From: Salibaculum halophilum
GTDB taxonomy: Bacteria > Pseudomonadota > Alphaproteobacteria > Rhodobacterales > Rhodobacteraceae
NCBI RefSeq assembly: GCF_002094885.1
Contig: NZ_MSIT01000001.1
Span: forward strand, 62,001-126,000
Direction of reading: 5' to 3'
DNA length: 64,000 bases
Both the position numbers and the translations under genes were made by a program. Position 1 is the first letter of the stretch. The number at the start of each line of letters is the position of its first letter. Under the pieces are notes generated by a model, which ran no database searches, was not told the DNA's origin, and was given only the letters and a program-made list of their open reading frames with translations. Below, in pieces: positions 56,378-64,000 of the stretch.

Positions 56378-57325
56378 ATGCCCATCAAGCTGCCCCGTTC
56401 CCTGCCCGCCTATGACGTGCTCTCGACCGAGGGCGTCATGGTCATGGGCGAGGGTCCGGCCAGCCAGCAGGACATCCGGCCCTTGCGCATCGCGCTGCTC
56501 AACCTGATGCCCCGCAAGATCCAGACCGAGATCCAGTTCTCGCGCCTGATCGGGGCGACACCGCTGCAGATCGAGTTCAGCCTGATCCGCATGACCGGCC
56601 ACGAGGCGCGCAACACCTCGGCCGATCACATGGAGGAGTTCTATCGCCCATTTGCGGAGGTCCGCGACGAGAAGTTCGACGGGCTGATCATCACCGGCGC
56701 CCCGATCGAGCATCTGCCCTTCGCGGAGGTCACCTACTGGGACGAGCTCTGCGAGGTTTTCGAATGGACCCAGAGCCACGTGCATTCCACCTTCGGGGTC
56801 TGCTGGGGCGGCATGGCGATGATCCACTACTTCCACGGGGTGAAGAAGCATTTGCTGGAGCAAAAGCTTTTCGGCTGTTATCGGCACATGAATTTTGCCC
56901 CGCAAAGCCCCTACCTGAGGGGGTTTTCCGATGATTTCGTCATGCCCGTCAGCCGCTGGACCGAGATGCGCCGCCCCGAGATCGAGGCCGCGGGCCTGCC
57001 CATCCTGCTGCACTCCGACGAGGTCGGCCCGGCGCTGGTCGAGGACCCGGCGCACCGGGCGCTCTACGTCTTCAACCACCTGGAATACGACAGCGCCACG
57101 CTGGACGAGGAATACCGCCGCGACCTAGCCGCCTCGCAGGTCGAGGGCGCGGATGTGCTGATGCCCGTCAACTATTTTCCCTTCGACGATCCCGCGCGCG
57201 CGCCGCAGAACCGCTGGCGCAGCCACGCGCATTTGCTTTATGGCAACTGGATTTCCGAGATCTACCTGACCACGCCGTTCGACATGGGCCGCATCGGGCA
57301 GGAAGTGTCCGACCTGCGGCGCTGA
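56378..57325 (+). CDS. metA: Homoserine O-acyltransferase MetA, acetyl-type by Glu111
   Basis: 315 residues of the MetA family. The nucleophile Cys142 lies in [19 protein letters not shown] and the C-terminal [19 protein letters not shown] are family-typical. It acylates homoserine as the first step to methionine. Residue 111 is Glu ([10 protein letters not shown]); in this family Glu at that position goes with acetyl-CoA and Gly with succinyl-CoA, so the enzyme is probably a homoserine O-acetyltransferase despite the family's succinyltransferase name. Separate transsulfuration gene at 12543. Preceded closely by the P-loop gene. Confidence 0.92.
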   Translation: MPIKLPRSLPAYDVLSTEGVMVMGEGPASQQDIRPLRIALLNLMPRKIQTEIQFSRLIGATPLQIEFSLIRMTGHEARNTSADHMEEFYRPFAEVRDEKFDGLIITGAPIEHLPFAEVTYWDELCEVFEWTQSHVHSTFGVCWGGMAMIHYFHGVKKHLLEQKLFGCYRHMNFAPQSPYLRGFSDDFVMPVSRWTEMRRPEIEAAGLPILLHSDEVGPALVEDPAHRALYVFNHLEYDSATLDEEYRRDLAASQVEGADVLMPVNYFPFDDPARAPQNRWRSHAHLLYGNWISEIYLTTPFDMGRIGQEVSDLRR

Positions 57326-57397
57326 CGCTGCGGCGCGTCTCGACCCCGGCGCGGCCGGGCTTATCTTGCGATCACCCGGCCTGCGTGGAGACCTGTC

Positions 57398-58342
57398 ATG
57401 AAGTTCCTTGTTTTGTTGCTGATCCTGTTCGGTCTCGCGCTGGCAGTTCATCTGCGCGCCGGTGCCCGCGAGGCACGGTGGGAGGCGCAGTACCCGCCGC
57501 TGGGCCAGGTCATCGAGGTGGACGGCACCCGCGTGCATGCCCTGGTCAAGGGTGATGGTCCCGACCTGGTGCTGATCCACGGGTCCTCGGGGAACCTGCG
57601 GGATTTCTCGTTTCGGATGGTCGACAAGCTGGCGCAGGACTACCGCGTGATCACCTTTGACCGGCCCGGGCTGGGCTACACCGAACGGCTGCACGACCGC
57701 GGCGCGACGATCGCCGAACAGGCCGCCCTGCTGCAAAAGGCGGCGGCGCAGCTGGGCGCGGACCGCCCCCTCGTGCTGGGCCAGAGCTACGGCGGCGCGG
57801 TGGCGCTGGCCTGGGCGGTCAACCACCCCGGGGCGGCGGTGGGGCTTGTGCTGGTCTCCTCGCCCACGCACCCGTGGGACGGGCATGTGCCCGCGCTCTA
57901 CCGGGTGAACGGATCGGCGCTCGGGTCGGCCCTCGCGGTCCCGCTGATCACCGCGCTGGTGCCGCGGTCCTACATCCGCGACCAGGTGCGCACGGTGTTC
58001 ACCCAGGAGCCGATGCCCGAGGGCTACGACAGCTACCTCGGCGCGGAACTGGCCGCGCGGCGCGTCAGCCTGCGTGCCAATGCCAGACACCGGGTCGCCC
58101 TGCTGGACCAGATCACGCAGATGCAGCCGCGCTATGACGCCCTGACCCTGCCCATCGAGATGATCCACGGCACCGCCGACACCACCGTCGGCCTGTCGAT
58201 CCATGCCGAGAAATTCATCCTCGAGGTGCCGCAGGCCCAGCTGACCCGGCTTGAAGGGGTAGGCCACCTGCCCCATCACACCGCCCCCGACGCGACCCGC
58301 GCCGCCATCGACCGCGCCGCTGCCCGCGCCGGGCTGCGGTAA
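57398..58342 (+). CDS. Alpha/beta hydrolase
   Basis: 314 residues with a hydrophobic N-terminal helix (KFLVLLLILFGLALAV), so probably membrane-anchored or exported. The fold shows VLIHGSSGNLRDF (oxyanion region), FDRPGLGYTERL, the nucleophile elbow GQSYGGAVALA with Ser at about residue 131, an acid in MIHGTADTTVG and the catalytic His in GVGHLPHH. The substrate is unknown. GTGGAGACC precedes the start; single gene. Confidence 0.88.
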   Translation: MKFLVLLLILFGLALAVHLRAGAREARWEAQYPPLGQVIEVDGTRVHALVKGDGPDLVLIHGSSGNLRDFSFRMVDKLAQDYRVITFDRPGLGYTERLHDRGATIAEQAALLQKAAAQLGADRPLVLGQSYGGAVALAWAVNHPGAAVGLVLVSSPTHPWDGHVPALYRVNGSALGSALAVPLITALVPRSYIRDQVRTVFTQEPMPEGYDSYLGAELAARRVSLRANARHRVALLDQITQMQPRYDALTLPIEMIHGTADTTVGLSIHAEKFILEVPQAQLTRLEGVGHLPHHTAPDATRAAIDRAAARAGLR

Positions 58343-58352
58343 ACCGGCCGTC

Positions 58353-58381
58353 TTGTCACCGCGCGGCGCGGCCACTAGCGT
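58353..58381 (+). promoter_or_regulatory. Promoter candidate for the DUF3137 gene
   Basis: TTGTCA (58353-58358), 17 bp, TAGCGT (58376-58381), about 30 bp before ATG 58413. Confidence 0.45.
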
Positions 58382-58412
58382 GAGCCAGGCGTCGGCCAAC
58401 AGGAGGGCGGAG

Positions 58413-59417
58413 ATGCAGTTTGAAGAACGGGCACCGATCGAGGAGGGGTTCTCGGCTGTTTTCGAGGCCGAGATCGCGCCTGACCTAGACCGGATCGAGA
58501 CAGACCGGCAGGCGCTGCTCGGCAAGGCCAAACGGCATGCGGGCATCCCGCTGGGGATCGGCGGCATACTGGCGATCTGGAGCCTCATCGGCGCCGACGA
58601 CTGGGAAGGTCGGTTGGTCGGCGCGGTCGTGGCGCTTGTCTTCGGAGGCCTGATCGCCTGGTTTCTCTGGTCACGGCAGTCGAACCGCTGGGGCAATCGC
58701 CTGGCCGACACCGTGATGCCGGTGATCTGCCGCTTTCTGGGTGGCCTTGACTACGACAAGACGGCGCGCAAGCGCTTCCCGCTCGACCGCGTGCAGGGGC
58801 TCGGCCTGATCGGCAACTACAATCGCTCGACCCTGGAAGACCGGCTGGAAGGCACCTATCGCGACACGCCGTTCGAACTGGTCGAGGCGAAACTCCAGCA
58901 CAGGTCCTCGGGCGGCGGCGGGGACAACGACAGCAGCACCACGACAATCTTCAAGGGGCTGTTGATGCGTATCGGCGTGCCCGAGTCCGTGGGGACGGAC
59001 ATTTTCATCGCCCGCGAGCTGGGCGGCTTCGGCAACAAGTTGGGAGAAATGTTCGCCTTCGGCGGCGGGCGCAGCATGCCGCGAGTGGAATTCGACCATG
59101 ACGCTTTCGAGGCCGCCTTCGCGGTCTATGCCGACGATCCGGACGAGGCCCGGCGGATCATGCCGGCGGGGTTCCTCGAAACCTTGCTTGGGATCGCCGA
59201 GTCGGAGGGTGGCGAAAAGGGTGCGCGCGCCATACGGGCCGGGTTCCAGCATGACTCCTTCTATCTTGCGCTGGAACGGGGCGGCCCCTTCCTGGAGGTC
59301 GGTAGCCTGACAACGCCAATGCACGATATCGAGGACGACCTGCACGGCGTTTTCGAGGACCTTGCGCTGATCCGGCGGATCATAGATCGGCTTCACGGGC
59401 TGGCACCGAGTGTCTAG
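58413..59417 (+). CDS. DUF3137 domain membrane protein
   Basis: 334 residues from ATG 58413 (CAGGAGGGCGGAG). Two adjacent membrane helices near residues 45-90 ([16 protein letters not shown] and [18 protein letters not shown]) are followed by a soluble domain with [40 protein letters not shown] and [12 protein letters not shown], as in DUF3137 proteins. A glycine-rich loop with [10 protein letters not shown] is notable. No function known. Possibly co-transcribed with ppk2, which starts 49 bp later. Confidence 0.82.
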   Translation: MQFEERAPIEEGFSAVFEAEIAPDLDRIETDRQALLGKAKRHAGIPLGIGGILAIWSLIGADDWEGRLVGAVVALVFGGLIAWFLWSRQSNRWGNRLADTVMPVICRFLGGLDYDKTARKRFPLDRVQGLGLIGNYNRSTLEDRLEGTYRDTPFELVEAKLQHRSSGGGGDNDSSTTTIFKGLLMRIGVPESVGTDIFIARELGGFGNKLGEMFAFGGGRSMPRVEFDHDAFEAAFAVYADDPDEARRIMPAGFLETLLGIAESEGGEKGARAIRAGFQHDSFYLALERGGPFLEVGSLTTPMHDIEDDLHGVFEDLALIRRIIDRLHGLAPSV

Positions 59418-59466
59418 ACAGACGTTCACGCCGGTCCCCGGCCCGGGGTCCACACAGGAGAGAGCG

Positions 59467-60339
59467 ATGCGGGACCTGCCCTTCGATGGGGCCATAAGCC
59501 AGTATTTCCGGCACGAGGCCCCCGCCGAGGTGCGCCGCGAGATCGAGGACTGGGGCAAGGGCGAGATCCTGTCCAGGTACCACCCCTATGCCCAACGCTG
59601 GAAAAAGAAGGTCTACAAGGCCCGCCTGCGGGCCTGCCAGGTGGAGCTGGTCAAGCTGCAGCGCTGGCTCAAGGACAGCGGTCAGCGCGTCGTCATCGTT
59701 TTCGAGGGGCGCGACGCCGCCGGAAAGGGCGGCACGATCAAGCGGTTCCGCGACTACATGAACCCGCGCGGCGCCCGTGTCGTGGCCCTGCCCAAGCCGA
59801 CCGAGACCGAGGCGACCCAATGGTATTTCCAGCGCTACATCGACCACCTGCCCGCAGGGGGCGAATGCGTCTTCTTCGATCGGTCGTGGTACAACCGCGG
59901 TGTCGTCGAAAAGGTCTTCGGCTTTTGCACGGATGAAGAGCGCGCGCATTGGTTCCGCCAGGTCGGCCCCTTCGAGAAGATGCTGGTCGACGAGGGCATT
60001 CACCTGTTCAAGTTCTGGCTGAACGTGGACCGGGCCGCGCAACTCAAGCGCTTCCTCAAGCGCGAGCAGGACCCGCTCAAGCAATGGAAGCTGTCGGCGA
60101 TCGACGTCGAGGGGCTGAAACGCTGGGAAGCCTACACCGGCGCCATCAGTGAGACCCTCACCCTGACCCACGAACCCGACGCGCCCTGGACGATCATCCG
60201 CTCGGACGACAAACGCCGGGCGCGGGTCAACGCCATCCGCACGGTGCTGCACGCGCTGGACTATGACCGCAAGGACCTGTCGCAGGTCGGCCCCGTGGAT
60301 TCCATGATCGCGGGGGGGCCGGACCTCTGGCATGGCTAA
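59467..60339 (+). CDS. ppk2: Polyphosphate kinase 2 (class I)
   Basis: 290 residues from ATG 59467 (AGGAGAGAGCG). Walker [15 protein letters not shown] near residue 76, a lid module ([20 protein letters not shown]) and Walker [21 protein letters not shown] mark a PPK2 enzyme; RYxDHLP and the FGFC segment are usual too. It transfers phosphate between polyphosphate and nucleoside diphosphates, often GDP/ADP. Length fits class I. The last 8 bp overlap the TetR-family gene that follows. Confidence 0.95.
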   Translation: MRDLPFDGAISQYFRHEAPAEVRREIEDWGKGEILSRYHPYAQRWKKKVYKARLRACQVELVKLQRWLKDSGQRVVIVFEGRDAAGKGGTIKRFRDYMNPRGARVVALPKPTETEATQWYFQRYIDHLPAGGECVFFDRSWYNRGVVEKVFGFCTDEERAHWFRQVGPFEKMLVDEGIHLFKFWLNVDRAAQLKRFLKREQDPLKQWKLSAIDVEGLKRWEAYTGAISETLTLTHEPDAPWTIIRSDDKRRARVNAIRTVLHALDYDRKDLSQVGPVDSMIAGGPDLWHG

Positions 60340-60976
60340 GCGCGGCTATCATCACGGCGACCTCAAGCGCGCGCTGGTCGACGGCGCCCTGCGCCTGATC
60401 GAGGAAAAGGGCCCGACCGGCTTTACCCTGTCCGAGGCCGCCCGCGAGGCCGGCGTGACCCCGGCCGCCGTCTATCGCCATTTCGACGGGCGCGAGGACC
60501 TGATCGCCGAGGCCGCCCGGCAGGGCTATGTCATCTTCGCCGACCTGATGGAACATGCCTACGAGAAGGGCCAGCCCTCGGCGCTGGCCAGTTTCGAGGC
60601 TACGGGGCGCGCCTATCTCGCCTTCGCGCGCCGCTTTCCGGGGCACTACGTGGCCATGTTCGAAAGCGGCCTATCCGTCCAGCGCACGCCGGAGCTGGCC
60701 GCCGCCGCCGGCCGGGCCATGGGGGTTCTGGAAAAGGCGGCCGCCGACCTGTCGCAGCATATCCCCGAAGACAAGCGCCCGCCGCCGCAGATGTTTTCGG
60801 CCCATGTCTGGGCCATGTCGCACGGCGTGGTCGAACTCTTCGCCCGCGGCAGCCCGGGAAGCCGCGGGCCCTTCCCGCCCGAGGACCTGCTGGAAACCGG
60901 GATCGGGATCTACCTGCGCGGGCTGGGTCTGATCCGGCCCGACGCGGAAGCCGATCCGGGGGACACCGAGGGCTGA
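60332..60976 (+). CDS. TetR-family transcriptional regulator
   Basis: 214 residues. N-terminal [23 protein letters not shown], then [20 protein letters not shown] and [18 protein letters not shown] variable C-terminal ligand-binding domain follows with [14 protein letters not shown] and [14 protein letters not shown]. The start lies inside the end of ppk2 (8-bp overlap), implying co-expression and perhaps control of the ppk2 unit. The ligand is unknown. Confidence 0.9.
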   Translation: MAKRGYHHGDLKRALVDGALRLIEEKGPTGFTLSEAAREAGVTPAAVYRHFDGREDLIAEAARQGYVIFADLMEHAYEKGQPSALASFEATGRAYLAFARRFPGHYVAMFESGLSVQRTPELAAAAGRAMGVLEKAAADLSQHIPEDKRPPPQMFSAHVWAMSHGVVELFARGSPGSRGPFPPEDLLETGIGIYLRGLGLIRPDAEADPGDTEG

Positions 60977-61042
60977 AAAAGGGCTGGCCCGGCGGGCGCA
61001 GGACCGGTATCCAACGGGAAGACCCGGACCGGAGGCGCACCG

Positions 61043-61555
61043 ATGGATGGCACCCTTGCCGCGATCTACCTGATTGCCAGTCTGTTCGACATGGGAATGA
61101 CCCATTGCCCACAGGGCTGCCTGACCCGCGAGGCGGCGCCCGCGCGCCTTTCGGTGCAGGCCGGCGACGTGATCTTCCAGGAGGACAGCATCGGCGAGGA
61201 GGTTTTCCTCGGCTACGACCTCAACCATGCCTATGGTCCGTTCCAGCCGACCGTCGGGCTGTCGGTGACCGACCAACGCGCGGGCTGGATCGGACTGGGC
61301 GTGAAATCCCGCTTCGAGATCGGCGCGGGCGGGCTGTTCGCCGAGGGCTCGATCATGCCGGGCTATTACAGTGCCGGCGACGGGCCCGACCTGGGCGGCA
61401 CCCTGCAGATCCGCTCGGCCCTCGGGCTGGGCTACGAGTTCGGCAACGGGGCCACGGTGAGCGTGCTCTACGATCATCGCTCGAACGCGGATACTCGAGC
61501 GCGCAACCCCGGTCTGGAAACCCTGGCGATCCGCTATCAGGTGGCGCTCGACTGA
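61043..61555 (+). CDS. PagL-like lipid A 3-O-deacylase (acyloxyacyl hydrolase)
   Basis: 170 residues, beta-barrel type. The C-terminal motif DHRSNADTRARNPGLETLAI has the PagL catalytic trio by position: His145, Ser147 and Glu159, with the same Ser-Glu spacing of 12 as Pseudomonas PagL. It would remove a 3-O-acyl chain of lipid A in the outer membrane. The N-terminus (MDGTLAAIYLIASLFDMGM) is weakly hydrophobic and atypical as a signal peptide, and cysteines at 22 and 26 are unusual; a different upstream start is not seen. Single gene. Confidence 0.75.
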   Translation: MDGTLAAIYLIASLFDMGMTHCPQGCLTREAAPARLSVQAGDVIFQEDSIGEEVFLGYDLNHAYGPFQPTVGLSVTDQRAGWIGLGVKSRFEIGAGGLFAEGSIMPGYYSAGDGPDLGGTLQIRSALGLGYEFGNGATVSVLYDHRSNADTRARNPGLETLAIRYQVALD

Positions 61556-61565
61556 GCCGTGCAGG

Positions 61566-61626
61566 AGGGGCGCTGCCCCTCTTGGCCTGCGGCCAATTCA
61601 CCCCGGGATATTTTTGGCCAGAAGAG
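61566..61626 (+). repeat. Intergenic palindromic repeat, copy B
   Basis: Same element as copy A (4272-4340): AGGGGC/GCCCCT hairpin (61566-61571 with 61575-61580), TTGGCC/GGCCAA hairpin (61582-61587 with 61591-61596), then CACCCCGGGATATTTTT and GGCCAGAAGAG. 29 identical bases with copy A (61576-61604). Between a rightward and a leftward gene end, so a role in transcription termination is possible. Confidence 0.75.
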
Positions 61627-61639
61627 GCGCGGGCGCGGG

Positions 61640-62722
61640 TCAGCGGCCGAGCAGGACCAGCGAGCGTTCGTCCCAGGCCACCCGCGTGGGGCTGCCGACG
61701 TCCAGCACCGGTCGGCCGATGCGGTTCTTCATGGACAGGGTCAGCGGTTTGTCGATCCCGGCGACGGCGACGTCGTAATAGGTCATGTCGCCGTAGTAGA
61801 CGACCTCGTCAACACGGCCCGCGACTTCCATCCGGTCGGTGCGTTCGCCCTCGAAGAGCAGCGAGAGCGTCTCGGGGCGGATGCCGATCGTGACCGGCCC
61901 TTCCTCGACCCCGCCGGGGGCCTGTTCGGCCGGAACCCGGTAACGGCCGAGCCCCGCGACCTCGACCGCGATCTCGGGGCCGGTGGCGGTGACCCGGCCG
62001 TTGAGGAAGTTCATCATGCCGATGAAGCCCGCGACCCGTTTCGAGGCGGGTCGGCGGTAGAGCGTCTCGGGGTCGTTCAGCTGGCCGATGCCGCCCTCGA
62101 ACATCACCGCGATGCGGTCGGACATGACCAGCGCCTCTTCCTGGTCGTGGGTAACGAGGATGAAGGTGATGCCGACCTCGCGCTGGAGCTTCATCAGTTC
62201 CACCTGCATCTGCTCGCGGATTTTCTTGTCCAGCGCCGAAAGGGGTTCGTCCAGCAGCAGCACCTTGGGCTTGAGGATCAGCGCGCGGGCCAGGGCAACG
62301 CGCTGGCGCTGGCCGCCCGAGAGCGCATTGGCCGCGCGGATGCCATAGCCCGCAAGGCCGACCATCTCCAGGGCCTCGTCCACGGCGCGGGCCCTGTCGG
62401 GTTTGTCCATCTGCGCGCGGCGCAGGCCGAAGCCCACGTTCTCGGCCACGGTCAGGTGCGGGAAGATGGCGTAGGACTGGAACACCATGTTGGTGGGCCG
62501 CAGGTTCGGCCCCACCCCGGCCATGTCGCGCCCGTCGATGTGAAGGGTGCCGATGTCCGGCGCCTCGAAGCCCGCGATGAGGCGCAGCAGGGTCGTCTTG
62601 CCGCAGCCCGAGGGCCCCAACAGCGAGAAGAACTCGCCCTCGCGGATCTCCAGGTCGATATCGCGCAGGGCGTGGTAGTCGCCGAAATGCTTGTTCACGC
62701 CCGCCAGGCTGATCAGCGTCAC
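61640..62722 (-). CDS. Polyamine-type ABC transporter ATP-binding protein (PotA-like)
   Basis: 360 residues starting at GTG 62722. Walker A GPSGCGKTT near residue 36, Q-loop MVFQSYAIFPHLTV, signature ALSGGQRQRVALARAL and Walker B VLLLDEPLSALD, H-loop VTHDQEEA. A C-terminal TOBE region follows (IGIRPETLSLL). This is the CUT1/PotA-type ATPase used for spermidine, putrescine, iron or similar substrates. Overlaps the permease stop (GTGA at 62719-62722). Substrate inferred as polyamine from the gene set. Confidence 0.9.
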   Translation of the reverse strand: MTLISLAGVNKHFGDYHALRDIDLEIREGEFFSLLGPSGCGKTTLLRLIAGFEAPDIGTLHIDGRDMAGVGPNLRPTNMVFQSYAIFPHLTVAENVGFGLRRAQMDKPDRARAVDEALEMVGLAGYGIRAANALSGGQRQRVALARALILKPKVLLLDEPLSALDKKIREQMQVELMKLQREVGITFILVTHDQEEALVMSDRIAVMFEGGIGQLNDPETLYRRPASKRVAGFIGMMNFLNGRVTATGPEIAVEVAGLGRYRVPAEQAPGGVEEGPVTIGIRPETLSLLFEGERTDRMEVAGRVDEVVYYGDMTYYDVAVAGIDKPLTLSMKNRIGRPVLDVGSPTRVAWDERSLVLLGR

Positions 62723-63522
62723 AGAAAGCCCCCCCTGTCCTTGAGACCGGCGCGTTTGAGGCCGCGCCGCCGCATGATCTCGGCGATGATCAGCAGCACG
62801 ATCGACAGCGCCACAAGGATCGTCCCCAGCGCCATCACCACCGGCAGCTGCCCGGGAAAGCGCAGCAAGCCCCAGATATAGACCGGCATGGTCGGATTGG
62901 CGCCCGACAGGAAGAAGGCGATGATGAATTCGTCCAGCGAGATGGTGAAGGCGATCAGCAGCGACGAGACGATCCCCGGCATCACCAGCGGCAGGATCAC
63001 CAGCCGAAAGGCGCTCAGCCGTGTTTCGCCCAGGTCGAGCGCGGCCTCTTCCAGGGCCGGGTCCAGGTTCTGGAAGGCGCCGTTGAGCACGGCGATGGAG
63101 AAGGGCATGCAGATCAGCGTATGCGCGGCGATGATCGTGGTGTTCGACAGCCCCAGCCCGAAGACCTGCACCACCAGCACCAGCAGCGAGACCGCGACGA
63201 TGATCTCGGGCAGGACCAGCGGAAGCATGATCAGCCCCATCATGGGCCGCTTGAGCGGCCAGTCGGCCATGCTGGCCGCGCGCGCGGCACAGACGCCCAG
63301 CACAGTGGAAAGCACCGCGGTGGTGGCGGCGATGATGAGCGAATTGCGCGCCGCGTTCAGCAGGCTCGCACTTTGGGTCAGCTCGGCGAACCAGCGGGTC
63401 GTGGCCCCCGACAGGGGAAAGGCGATGATATCCGCGTCGTTGAAGGCAAAGAGCGGCAGCAACGCGATGGGCGCGTAGAGAAACACCAGGTAGGCGATGG
63501 CATAAGCGCGCAGCCCGGTCAT
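62719..63522 (-). CDS. Polyamine-type ABC transporter permease (PotC-like)
   Basis: 267 residues, six membrane helices. Near the N-terminus APIALLPLFAFNDADIIAFP and GATTRWFAELTQSASL, then the EAA loop LEEAALDLGETRLSAFRLVI and LPLVMPGIVSSLLIAFTISL. Typical second permease of Pot-like systems (the DEFI segment is in SLDEFIIAFFLSG). ATGA overlap with the upstream permease (63519-63522). Confidence 0.9.
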   Translation of the reverse strand: MTGLRAYAIAYLVFLYAPIALLPLFAFNDADIIAFPLSGATTRWFAELTQSASLLNAARNSLIIAATTAVLSTVLGVCAARAASMADWPLKRPMMGLIMLPLVLPEIIVAVSLLVLVVQVFGLGLSNTTIIAAHTLICMPFSIAVLNGAFQNLDPALEEAALDLGETRLSAFRLVILPLVMPGIVSSLLIAFTISLDEFIIAFFLSGANPTMPVYIWGLLRFPGQLPVVMALGTILVALSIVLLIIAEIMRRRGLKRAGLKDRGGFL

Positions 63523-64000
63523 TTCGGCCCCCGCAGCCAGCGCCGGTTGAGCCAGATGAAGAGCAGCGAGACGGCCGTGACCGAGAGCATGGCCAGCACC
63601 GCCAGCGTCGCCCCCATGGGCGCGTTGTTGAGCTTGAGAAACTGCGTCTGGATCATGTTGGCGATCATCAGGCCATCCGGCCCGCCCACCAGCCGCGGCG
63701 TGACATAATCGCCGATGGTGGGGATGAAGACGATCAGCACGGCCGCGACCACGCCCGGCATGGCCAGCGGCAGCGTCACCCGCAGGAAGGTGGTCGCGCG
63801 CGTCTCGCCCAGGTCCATCGAAGCCTCGAGCAGCGACCGGTCGATTTTTTCCAGCGCCACAAAGATCGGCAGGATCGCGAAGGGCGCAAAAGCATGGGCC
63901 AGGGTGATGACCACGGCGTTGGCATTGTAGAGGATGACCGACAGCGGCTCGTCGATCAGCCCCAGTCCGGTCAGGCCGGAATTGAGCACGCCGTTGTAGC
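63519..64000 (-). CDS. Polyamine-type ABC transporter permease (PotB-like), 5' end missing
   Basis: The frame enters from the right edge; the last visible residues upstream are YNGVLNSGLTGLG, the PotB-type pattern NGVLN before the EAA region, so the true start lies outside the window. Inside: LIDEPLSVILYNANAVVITL, LEKIDRSLLEASMDLGETRA (EAA loop) and VLIVFIPTIGDYVTPRLVGG. At least four helices are present. With the next two genes it forms a Pot-type uptake system; the binding protein would be further right. Confidence 0.88.
   Translation of the reverse strand, partial: YNGVLNSGLTGLGLIDEPLSVILYNANAVVITLAHAFAPFAILPIFVALEKIDRSLLEASMDLGETRATTFLRVTLPLAMPGVVAAVLIVFIPTIGDYVTPRLVGGPDGLMIANMIQTQFLKLNNAPMGATLAVLAMLSVTAVSLLFIWLNRRWLRGPK

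Overview
The window reads as a piece of chromosome from a high-GC alphaproteobacterium of the Rhodobacteraceae (Rhodobacter/Roseobacter group). The strongest evidence is the contiguous dusB-ntrB-ntrC-ntrY-ntrX order, the fused ispDF gene, a class II DAHP synthase, and neighbouring DUF6456 and DUF6477 genes. NtrC and NtrX both lack the GAFTGA loop, and that is known for Rhodobacter NtrC. A solitary MttB-family protein and an ectoine-hydrolase-like protein would fit a marine relative, but that is inference. No tRNA, rRNA, CRISPR array, insertion sequence or prophage is visible. Nearly all genes are chromosomal housekeeping or transport genes.

Layout. 1-4.2 kb: start of a YejA-like peptide-binding protein, an intergenic sRNA candidate, a one-helix small membrane protein, a DUF502 membrane protein and the psuK-psuG pseudouridine salvage pair. 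4.7-8.5 kb: a PilZ protein, a secreted beta-helix protein with a strict 27-residue repeat, and the rpsB-tsf operon. 8.8-12.6 kb: a LuxR-type regulator with altered ligand residues, an M24 ectoine-hydrolase-like protein, a PhoR-type kinase and a small unknown protein. 12.5-15.8 kb: a transsulfuration enzyme, a gamma carbonic anhydrase, gmk and yicC in one leftward cluster. 15.9-19.1 kb: a PAS protein, DAHP synthase and a GlxA-type regulator. 19.2-25.5 kb: a branched-chain amino acid (HAAT) ABC operon, interrupted by two small secreted proteins of unknown function.

25.6-33.6 kb: a 3-hydroxyisobutyrate-dehydrogenase-like protein, a membrane-anchored penicillin-acylase-family hydrolase, hfq-hflX and trkA-trkH. 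33.7-40.9 kb: the nitrogen-regulation cluster. 41-44.2 kb: ispDF-pgpA-pncC, a Coq10/RatA-like protein and hpt. 44.2-47.5 kb: a LysR regulator, two c-type cytochromes and lipA. 47.6-50.7 kb: divergent DUF6456 and DUF6477 genes around a control region with two DnaA boxes, then an MttB homologue. 50.9-55.4 kb: an outer-membrane barrel, guaA, a DMT transporter and a FadL-like barrel. 55.5-61.6 kb: an unknown P-loop protein next to metA, an alpha/beta hydrolase, a DUF3137 protein, ppk2, a TetR regulator and a PagL-like lipid A deacylase. 61.6-64 kb: a polyamine-type ABC transporter cut by the window edge.

The points most worth following up are: the roughly 75-nt sRNA candidate at 898-972; the DnaA-box region between the DUF6456 and DUF6477 genes; the unknown P-loop gene beside metA, which like guaA appears to have a leaderless promoter; the two secreted proteins inside the liv operon; the 27-residue-repeat protein; and an intergenic palindromic repeat family present in at least two close copies and one related copy.
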